Source of the DNA: Treponema sp.
GTDB lineage: Bacteria; Spirochaetota; Spirochaetia; Treponematales; Treponemataceae
Direction: 5' to 3'
NCBI GenBank assembly: GCA_017613485.1
Contig: JAGADS010000023.1
Coordinates: 1 to 9,875, forward strand
DNA: 9,875 nucleotides
Under the pieces are notes generated by a model. It saw only the letters and a list, made by a program, of their open reading frames with translations. It was not told the DNA's origin and did no database searches. The first letter of the stretch is position 1; each line of letters starts with the position of its first letter. The position numbers were made by a program, and so were the translations under genes. Of the stretch, positions 1 to 4,754 are shown in pieces.

Positions 1-156
1 ACCGGCCAGAAATTCTTTTTACATGCATTCAGGCTCTCGTTTCCCAAAGACAATCCAGTTTCACTGCCAGAGCATCTTGAAGCCCCTCTCCCGCAGGACT
101 TTGAAAAATTCTTGAGTTTAAACTTGATAAATTGGGATAGACAAATTATACTTTAA
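1..156 (+). CDS. RluA-family pseudouridine synthase, C-terminal fragment
   Basis: The first reading frame is open from base 1 to a TAA at 154-156 and encodes the last 51 residues of a protein whose start lies left of the window. The fragment has the characteristic C-terminal block of RluA/RluC/RluD-type enzymes: a 'LHAFRLSFP' strand (leucine-histidine-alanine, then a hydrophobic strand) followed about 15 residues later by 'EAPLPQDFEKFL', the usual 'APLPEDF' ending. These enzymes isomerise specific uridines in rRNA or tRNA to pseudouridine in the cytoplasm. The catalytic aspartate and any S4 domain are outside the window, so the substrate (23S rRNA or tRNA) cannot be told. The stop is 7 bp before the next start codon on the same strand, so read-through transcription into that gene is likely. 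The call rests on a short motif-rich tail. Confidence 0.72.
   Translation, partial: TGQKFFLHAFRLSFPKDNPVSLPEHLEAPLPQDFEKFLSLNLINWDRQIIL
124..152 (+). promoter_or_regulatory. Sigma-70-type promoter for the P-loop/Asp23 gene
   Basis: TTGATA (124-129) and TATACT (147-152) are separated by exactly 17 bp, and each matches the consensus at 5 of 6 positions. The promoter lies inside the end of the RluA-family gene. The expected transcription start is near 159, only about 5 nt before the ATG at 164. Confidence 0.6.
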
Positions 157-163
157 AGTACTG

Positions 164-1057
164 ATGAATTTTTTAACGAATTTTTTGCACCACAACATCA
201 CGGTTTATGCTCTTGTAGGGGAAAGCGGTACTGGAAAAAGCTTCCGCGCTAAACTTCTTGCCCAGAAATATGGCATTCATGCATTGATTGACGACGGACT
301 CTTGATTAACGATGACAAAATCCTTGCGGGTAAATCGGCAAAGCACGAAAAAAGCTATATGGGAGCCGTTCGTGCAGCCCTTTTTGATGACAAGGAGCAC
401 AGGGATCAGGTTGCGCGTGTCCTGCAGAAAAATAAAATAAAGAAAATCCTCATTCTCGGAACCAGCGAGCGCATGGTAAAGAAAATTGCAGAAAGGCTTC
501 AGCTGCCACCGCCTGAGAAAATAATCAAGATTCAGGATATTGCAACAAAAGAAGAGATTGAGACAGCAATAAGGAGCCGCCAGATTGAGGGAAAACATGT
601 AATTCCGGTTCCTGCCATTGAGGTAAAGAAAAGCTATCCCCAGATCTTCTACAAGTCCATCCGCGAATTCCTGAACAAGCAGAAAAAAGTGCTTGTAAAG
701 AAAAACGATGCCCTTTCTGAAAAATCCATAGTTACACCGGAATTCAGCAAGAACAGGGGACGTGTCGAGATTTCTGAGGCGGCCCTCTCACAGATGGCAC
801 TGCACTGCGTAAATGAATTTGACCCGGAGATACGCGTAAAGAAACTTACGATAAAGACTGACTCCCACGGCTACAGGCTGATAATCACGGTGGACGTACC
901 TTTCGGCAAGCAGCTTACAGGCCTTATCCATAACATGCAGCAGTACACAATCGAGAACATAGAGCGCTACACCGGCATCCTGATAGAGGAAGTAAGCATA
1001 ATAATCGACAAGCTGACCGGAGTTGAATCTGCCCCGAACAAATCCAAGAAAATCTGA
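164..1057 (+). CDS. P-loop NTPase with C-terminal Asp23/Gls24-like domain
   Basis: The protein has 297 residues and no signal peptide or membrane segment, so it is probably cytoplasmic. A Walker A loop, GESGTGKS, is at residues 19-26, followed by 'ALIDDGLLI' (40-48), 'ILAGKSAK' (53-60), 'ILILGTSERMV' (95-105) and 'GKHVIPVP' (143-150). This ordered set resembles an uncharacterised P-loop family that I recall mainly from Firmicutes. Residues 200-284 ('VEISEAALSQMA' to 'EVSIIIDKL', with a V-x(n)-YG-like strand and a helix before the last strand) resemble the Asp23/Gls24 (alkaline shock) domain. A lysine-rich linker (about 171-198) joins the two. The function is unknown; ATP or GTP binding is inferred from the P-loop. 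The ATG at 164 is the only ATG before the P-loop, and it has no Shine-Dalgarno sequence. The stop is 5 bp from the convergent pcnB stop. Confidence 0.8.
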   Translation: MNFLTNFLHHNITVYALVGESGTGKSFRAKLLAQKYGIHALIDDGLLINDDKILAGKSAKHEKSYMGAVRAALFDDKEHRDQVARVLQKNKIKKILILGTSERMVKKIAERLQLPPPEKIIKIQDIATKEEIETAIRSRQIEGKHVIPVPAIEVKKSYPQIFYKSIREFLNKQKKVLVKKNDALSEKSIVTPEFSKNRGRVEISEAALSQMALHCVNEFDPEIRVKKLTIKTDSHGYRLIITVDVPFGKQLTGLIHNMQQYTIENIERYTGILIEEVSIIIDKLTGVESAPNKSKKI

Positions 1058-1062
1058 ATGAT

Positions 1063-2172
1063 TTATTCCTCAGGAGGAAGTACTATTTTCGTGCGGTTTC
1101 TTTTTCTTGGGGATTTTAAGCTGACACCGTACTCTGAGAGTATTTTTCTTACGGCAAATTCAAGCTCTGTCCTCTGGGGATTCATCGGAAGAATGAAATT
1201 GCGGCATCTTGCCCATGTCTGCTTGTACAGCTCAGAAGCAGAAGTACCTGATTCAACCTCACTTTTCCAGTCAGTAAGTCCATAGACAAAATCCTTAAGA
1301 ACAAAATAAAGCTTCTCACCTAGCCTTTCGTTGGGAGATTTTTTGTTGAACGCATCAAGTTCCTCAAGTCTATGCAGATAGTTCTGGCGGAATTTTTTAT
1401 TCTCAAGCATCATATTTGTAGCTGCAGGCTGAAGATATGTGTATATATCAGTGTCAAGGGCTCCTTCCACAATTGCGTGGGCATGTCCGCCGTTTATGAT
1501 TTTAAGCCATTCTTCGGTAAGGCGTGACGGAGAAACAGGCGACAGAAGGTAAGAGCTTTTCCTTATCTTGTTTTTAAGCTTCCATGGCAGACGGCACCCA
1601 GTCGCAGCCCCGTACTTGACTGCACGAAGCATTCGGACCGGATCCTCCACAAATATTCTGTCCAGAGGAATGACAGGCCGTACAATCCCCTTCTTTATGT
1701 CCTTGAAACCGTCCACATAATCGATGACATGCTCCTTGACTGGATCATAATACAGTGCGTTGAGGGTAAAATCCCTTCTCTGAACATCCTCATCCATGGA
1801 GCCGAAAGCGTTTCCTATTGAACCGTCCACAATAGAGCGGAATGTGCTTACCTCAAAAATCTTCTGACCGAAAAAAACATGCACAAGGCGGAATCTCTTG
1901 CCTATTATGCGGGAATTCCTGAATATTTTCTTTATCCTGCTGGGGGTCGCATCGGTTACTATGTCAAAATCCTTAGGAGTACGTCCAAAAATCAAGTCGC
2001 GTACCGCACCACCCACGAGATACGCGTCAAATCCTGTTTCCCTAAGCCTTCTTATGACATAAATTGCATCAGGATCTATGCTGTCTGGAGAGATTAAATG
2101 CTCATTTTTCGTATATATGACAGCCTTTTGTACAGGATTTCCCTTACTGTCAGTAGAATATCTGATTAACAC
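1063..2172 (-). CDS. pcnB: Poly(A) polymerase / tRNA nucleotidyltransferase family, PcnB-like
   Basis: This 369-residue class II nucleotidyltransferase has the N-terminal signature GGAVRD (54-59), the metal-binding pair D68/D70 in 'KDFDIVTDA', the 'RRDFTLNALYYD' block (132-143) and 'EDPVRMLRAVK' (176-186). The segment 'IIGKRFRLVHV' (89-99) matches the signature that separates bacterial poly(A) polymerases from CCA-adding enzymes. The likely role is therefore addition of poly(A) tails that promote RNA decay, although a CCA-adding role cannot be excluded by sequence alone. The tail is basic (SPRKRNRTK, 353-362), as in RNA-binding ends of PcnB, but the protein is shorter than the E. coli enzyme (about 465 residues). 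The start is GTG at 2172. No in-frame ATG, GTG or TTG lies between it and the conserved core, there is no Shine-Dalgarno sequence, and the -10 box is only 9 nt upstream. Confidence 0.87.
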   Translation of the reverse strand: MLIRYSTDSKGNPVQKAVIYTKNEHLISPDSIDPDAIYVIRRLRETGFDAYLVGGAVRDLIFGRTPKDFDIVTDATPSRIKKIFRNSRIIGKRFRLVHVFFGQKIFEVSTFRSIVDGSIGNAFGSMDEDVQRRDFTLNALYYDPVKEHVIDYVDGFKDIKKGIVRPVIPLDRIFVEDPVRMLRAVKYGAATGCRLPWKLKNKIRKSSYLLSPVSPSRLTEEWLKIINGGHAHAIVEGALDTDIYTYLQPAATNMMLENKKFRQNYLHRLEELDAFNKKSPNERLGEKLYFVLKDFVYGLTDWKSEVESGTSASELYKQTWARCRNFILPMNPQRTELEFAVRKILSEYGVSLKSPRKRNRTKIVLPPEE

Positions 2173-2181
2173 AGTGGGCTC

Positions 2182-2210
2182 ATTTTAATGTTCAAAGCGA
2201 ATCTAGTCAA
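2182..2210 (-). promoter_or_regulatory. Sigma-70-type promoter for pcnB
   Basis: Read on the minus strand, TTGACT (2205-2210) and TAAAAT (2182-2187) are separated by exactly 17 bp, and each matches the consensus at 5 of 6 positions. The expected transcription start is near 2175, about 3 nt before the GTG start at 2172. This predicts a leaderless or almost leaderless mRNA. Confidence 0.65.
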
Positions 2211-2214
2211 GGAC

Positions 2215-2230
2215 GCAAGCTGACGCTTGC
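2215..2230. repeat. Small perfect inverted repeat
   Basis: GCAAGC and GCTTGC are separated by TGAC, giving a 6-bp stem and 4-nt loop. It lies just upstream of the pcnB promoter and next to the repeat array. No T-run follows on either strand, so it is not a typical terminator. It could be the edge of the repeat element or a protein site. Confidence 0.4.
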
Positions 2231-2233
2231 TAA

Positions 2234-2293
2234 AGAGTTTTGATTTACTCGCGAAGGCTCGTATTTTTCCTTCGGAAAAAACATCAAAACTCT
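2234..2293. repeat. 60-bp element bounded by 11-bp inverted repeats
   Basis: AGAGTTTTGAT (2234-2244) is the exact reverse complement of ATCAAAACTCT (2283-2293). The pair encloses the first copy of the tandem repeat, so this copy looks like a self-contained palindromic element. Only the right-hand arm is kept in the other three copies. Confidence 0.6.
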
Positions 2294-2487
2294 GAATTTA
2301 CTGATTTAATCGCGAAGGCTCGTATTTTTCCTTCGGAAAAAACATCAAAACTCTGACTTTATTGCTTTGGTCGCATAGCTCCCATTTTTCCCTTGGAAAA
2401 AACATCAAAACTCTGAGATTACTGATTAAAGTATGGTTGTATCGCGAAAGCTCGTATTTTTCGTTCGGAAAAAACATCAAAACTCTG
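2249..2487. repeat. Four-copy tandem repeat array, 46-bp core, period about 61 bp
   Basis: This array fills most of the 323-bp stretch between the hydrolase and pcnB (2173-2495). Cores are at 2249-2294, 2310-2355, 2371-2415 and 2442-2487. Copies 1 and 2 are identical over 46 bp, copy 4 differs at two positions, and copy 3 has diverged in its left half and lost one base. The right half, GGAAAAAACATCAAAACTCT plus a final G, is invariant. Copies 1 and 2 contain a 7-bp hairpin, TTTTTCC-TTC-GGAAAAA; copy 3 keeps the stem with a changed loop and copy 4 keeps 6 bp. An alternative 6-bp pairing, CGAAGG with CCTTCG, exists only in copies 1 and 2. Linkers are about 15 bp and related to one another, with a longer one (about 26 bp) before copy 4. 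The array begins 8 bp after the hydrolase stop codon. I do not recognise the family. Confidence 0.9.
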
Positions 2488-2495
2488 GGAAAACA

Positions 2496-3413
2496 TTAAC
2501 AATGATTCTCTAGCCAGGAAAGGATGTCGGATTTGACTTCTTCCCTGTTGGTCTCGTTCAGGAGCTCGTGGCGGGCATCCTCGTACAGTTTTAACTCAAC
2601 ATCCTTGATTCCGTTGTTCTTGTAGATATTTACAAGATTATTCACTGTCTCACCGTAGGAGCCTACCGGGTCGGCTGTTCCTGCTATAAAGAAAACAGGA
2701 AGTGACTCCGGGATTGTCTTGAGGTGGGAATTCTTGTGTATATACTTGAAACCCTTGAACATGTCGCAGAAAAATCCGCTTGTACACAGGAAACCGCACT
2801 CACCGTCTGCCATATAGGCGTTCACCTGCTTTTCATCCCTGCTGAGCCAGTCAAAATCGGTCTTTTTGTCTGTTATCCTTTCATTATATGAGCCGAACGC
2901 AAGCTTGTTCAGGAATTTTGAGGGGCGCTTTTTTCCACCAAGAGCTGAGACTATCCGGGCAAGGAACAAAGCCGCTGCTATCAGTCCTTTTCTGGGACCT
3001 GCCGTACCGCAGAGAATGCATCCGTCAATTGTGGAGGCATATTTTTCAATATAGCATTGGGAGATAAATGAACCGAAACTGTGTCCAAACAGGAATATTA
3101 TAGCCTCCGGGTATTCCTCACGCAAAGAAAGAATTTCCTCATGAATGTCGTCTACTACCCTGAAAAAACCGTTTTTATCAGCAAGATAACCGTATCTTCC
3201 CACTGCAGTTTCTCCGTGTCCGCGGTGATCCTCCCCGAAAACCGCAAATCCCCTTGAGACCAGGAATGTTGCAAAATCACTGTAGCGGCTTACATGCTCA
3301 GCCATTCCGTGACTTATAACGACAGCTGCCTTTGGATTTTTCTCTCCCGTCCAGCGGTGGAACATTATTTCCTTTCCGTCACTTGCTGTAATAAAACTTT
3401 TTTCGTAATTCAT
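2496..3413 (-). CDS. Alpha/beta hydrolase, serine aminopeptidase S33 / monoacylglycerol lipase-like
   Basis: The protein has 305 residues, the usual length for the 'Hydrolase_4'/PldB group (monoglyceride lipases and lysophospholipases). The nucleophile elbow is GHSFG (110-114, Ser112). Asp248 in 'GTADPVG' and His282 in 'DARHELLNE' complete the triad. 'SHGMAEH' (34-40) supplies the oxyanion region, and 'GEDHRGHGET' (60-69) is the typical following block. The cap region lies at about 140-230. There is no signal peptide, so it is probably cytoplasmic or loosely membrane-associated. An ester or glyceride substrate is likely from the family, but the sequence does not fix it. The start ATG at 3411-3413 is preceded by a good GAGGAG ribosome binding site 7 nt upstream. 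The gene diverges from the methyltransferase, and the repeat array begins right after its stop. Confidence 0.85.
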   Translation of the reverse strand: MNYEKSFITASDGKEIMFHRWTGEKNPKAAVVISHGMAEHVSRYSDFATFLVSRGFAVFGEDHRGHGETAVGRYGYLADKNGFFRVVDDIHEEILSLREEYPEAIIFLFGHSFGSFISQCYIEKYASTIDGCILCGTAGPRKGLIAAALFLARIVSALGGKKRPSKFLNKLAFGSYNERITDKKTDFDWLSRDEKQVNAYMADGECGFLCTSGFFCDMFKGFKYIHKNSHLKTIPESLPVFFIAGTADPVGSYGETVNNLVNIYKNNGIKDVELKLYEDARHELLNETNREEVKSDILSWLENHC

Positions 3414-3449
3414 ATTAAACTCCTCGCTAACATGCTTTCATTCCCCTGC

Positions 3450-3478
3450 ATTTTCTGATATACTGCTGAAAATGTCAA
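3450..3478 (-). promoter_or_regulatory. Promoter for the hydrolase, overlapping the divergent gene's start
   Basis: On the minus strand a perfect TTGACA (3473-3478) is followed after 17 bp by GAAAAT (3450-3455, 4 of 6 matches). The -35 box lies over the first codons of the divergent methyltransferase gene. The leader would be about 30 nt and contains the GAGGAG ribosome binding site. Confidence 0.55.
3459..3464 (+). promoter_or_regulatory. -10 box for the methyltransferase gene, nearly leaderless
   Basis: TATACT (5 of 6 consensus matches) ends 7 nt before the ATG at 3472, so transcription would begin at or next to the start codon. The -35 is weak: CTTTCA at 3435-3440 with an 18-bp spacer matches at only 3 of 6 positions. 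The box sits inside the spacer of the opposing hydrolase promoter. Confidence 0.45.
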
Positions 3479-4698
3479 CCGAAATTATTACAACGGAAAA
3501 AATGGTCTTCGGCGGAGACTGCATCGCAAAAATAGACGGGAAAACCGTATTTGTCCCCTATTCAATTCCCGGTGAGAAACTTAAGGTGGAAATCACGAAG
3601 GATACGAGAGACTACTGTGAGGCGCAGATAGTTGATATACTTGAGCCAAGTCCTTACAGGGTAAAGCCTTTGTGCCCCTACTACGGTCTTTGCGGCGGAT
3701 GCAACATGCAGCATATCAGTGCGGATCATCAGGAAAAACTTCGCTCCATGATTTTGCGTGATGCTTTTTTACGTGCAGGCATAACACCCCCGGAGATTCA
3801 GGTTGTATCAGGACCTGCTTTCGGTTACAGGTCAAGATTCCAGCTTCATGACGGCGGACTCATGCAGAAAAAATCAAACAATATCATTCAGATTGACTCG
3901 TGCCCCTGTGCAACGGATGAAATAAACGAATACCTCAAGACAGTTCCTGTATCTGAGAGGCCAAAAGGAAGATGCCATATTTTTGGCAGTGACAAAGCAG
4001 GCGGTAAAGTGATTGTCGCCAGGGAAGAGAACACTGTTCCAGAGCAAAAACCTGAGAGAAGCACAAAAGGAAAGAAGAACAGGAAACCTGTCAGACGCTT
4101 TACAGGTACTGCTCCAGTTCCCGAAAACACATGTACAGTCAATCTTTGCGGTAAAAACATAAGCTTTGACGTAAAGGGATTTTTCCAGTCGAACATGTAT
4201 GTGCTTGAGAAAGCCATTCCCCTGATAACCGGAGAAATAGAAGGAAATTCATGCCTTGACATGTACGCGGGGTGCGGGACATTCTCAGTCTTTCTTAGCG
4301 ACAGATTCAACAGCCTTACATTAGTAGAGCACAACAGGGATGCCCTTGTTCAGGCAGAAAACAATCTTTCAGGTCACAGGCACGAAAGCTACGGTCTTAG
4401 CGGCGAGACATGGGCAAAATATCATTCTGAAACCTGCGTCAAGAACACGGGAGGATATGACGCTGCCGTAATAGATCCCCCCAGAAGCGGCATGGAGAAG
4501 GAAGTGTGCAAGTGGCTCTGCTCATCATCAATTCCACGCATTAACAGCCTTTCCTGCGATATTGCGACCCATGCCCGGGATGCAGGATTTCTTATAAAGG
4601 CGGGATATGAGATGGAAAGCCTGTATCTGCTTGACTTTTATCCCCAGACCAGCCACATAGAAAGCCTTGCTGTCTTTACAAAAGGGCTTTATGGATGA
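3472..4698 (+). CDS. TrmA/RumA-family RNA uracil-5-methyltransferase with TRAM and Fe-S motifs
   Basis: The protein has 408 residues. A TRAM-like RNA-binding domain (about 1-60) is followed by C68-x5-C74-x2-C77, with C144 or C146 as fourth ligand of a probable [4Fe-4S] cluster. The catalytic SAM-dependent domain has FFQSN (237-241), 'LDMYAGCGTF' (262-271), DPPRSG (335-340), the catalytic cysteine C362 in 'SCDIATHARD' and the general base Glu397 in 'TSHIE'. Family members methylate C5 of uridine in 23S rRNA or tRNA. The TRAM plus Fe-S layout fits the RlmD/RlmCD group better than TrmA, but the target base cannot be read from sequence. A hydrophilic lysine-rich insert lies at about 184-220. The start has no Shine-Dalgarno sequence and a -10 box just upstream. 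The stop codon overlaps the -35 box of the next gene. Confidence 0.88.
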   Translation: MSTEIITTEKMVFGGDCIAKIDGKTVFVPYSIPGEKLKVEITKDTRDYCEAQIVDILEPSPYRVKPLCPYYGLCGGCNMQHISADHQEKLRSMILRDAFLRAGITPPEIQVVSGPAFGYRSRFQLHDGGLMQKKSNNIIQIDSCPCATDEINEYLKTVPVSERPKGRCHIFGSDKAGGKVIVAREENTVPEQKPERSTKGKKNRKPVRRFTGTAPVPENTCTVNLCGKNISFDVKGFFQSNMYVLEKAIPLITGEIEGNSCLDMYAGCGTFSVFLSDRFNSLTLVEHNRDALVQAENNLSGHRHESYGLSGETWAKYHSETCVKNTGGYDAAVIDPPRSGMEKEVCKWLCSSSIPRINSLSCDIATHARDAGFLIKAGYEMESLYLLDFYPQTSHIESLAVFTKGLYG

Positions 4699-4723
4699 CA
4701 AAAAAAGCAATATATGATATAAT
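4695..4723 (+). promoter_or_regulatory. Strong promoter for the P83/100-dnaB operon
   Basis: ATGACA (4695-4700, 5 of 6) is followed by a 17-bp spacer and a perfect TATAAT (4718-4723). The -35 box overlaps the TGA stop (4696-4698) of the methyltransferase gene. The expected start near 4730 gives a leader of about 25 nt carrying the GGAGG ribosome binding site. Confidence 0.75.
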
Positions 4724-4745
4724 TTTCCGCATATCGTGGAACCGT

Positions 4746-4750
4746 GGAGG
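4746..4750 (+). promoter_or_regulatory. Ribosome binding site that fixes the P83/100 start
   Basis: GGAGG lies 4 nt before the ATG at 4755. It selects this ATG over the in-frame ATG at 4695, which has no ribosome binding site, lies within the promoter -35 box and would put 20 extra residues in front of a normal signal peptide. Confidence 0.75.
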
Positions 4751-4754
4751 ACCT

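Noticed and set aside
1058..1285. 75-codon plus-strand frame starting right after the P-loop/Asp23 stop
   Set aside because: It lies entirely opposite the well-supported pcnB coding sequence, shows no recognisable motif and has no ribosome binding site.
2298..2480. 60-codon minus-strand frame across the tandem repeats as a gene
   Set aside because: It has no ribosome binding site, begins with TTG, consists only of repeat units and does not include copy 1 in frame. It is kept as a finding, not as a gene.
2249..2487. CRISPR array
   Set aside because: There are only four units with diverging repeats, the spacers are about 15 bp and related to each other, and no cas genes are nearby.
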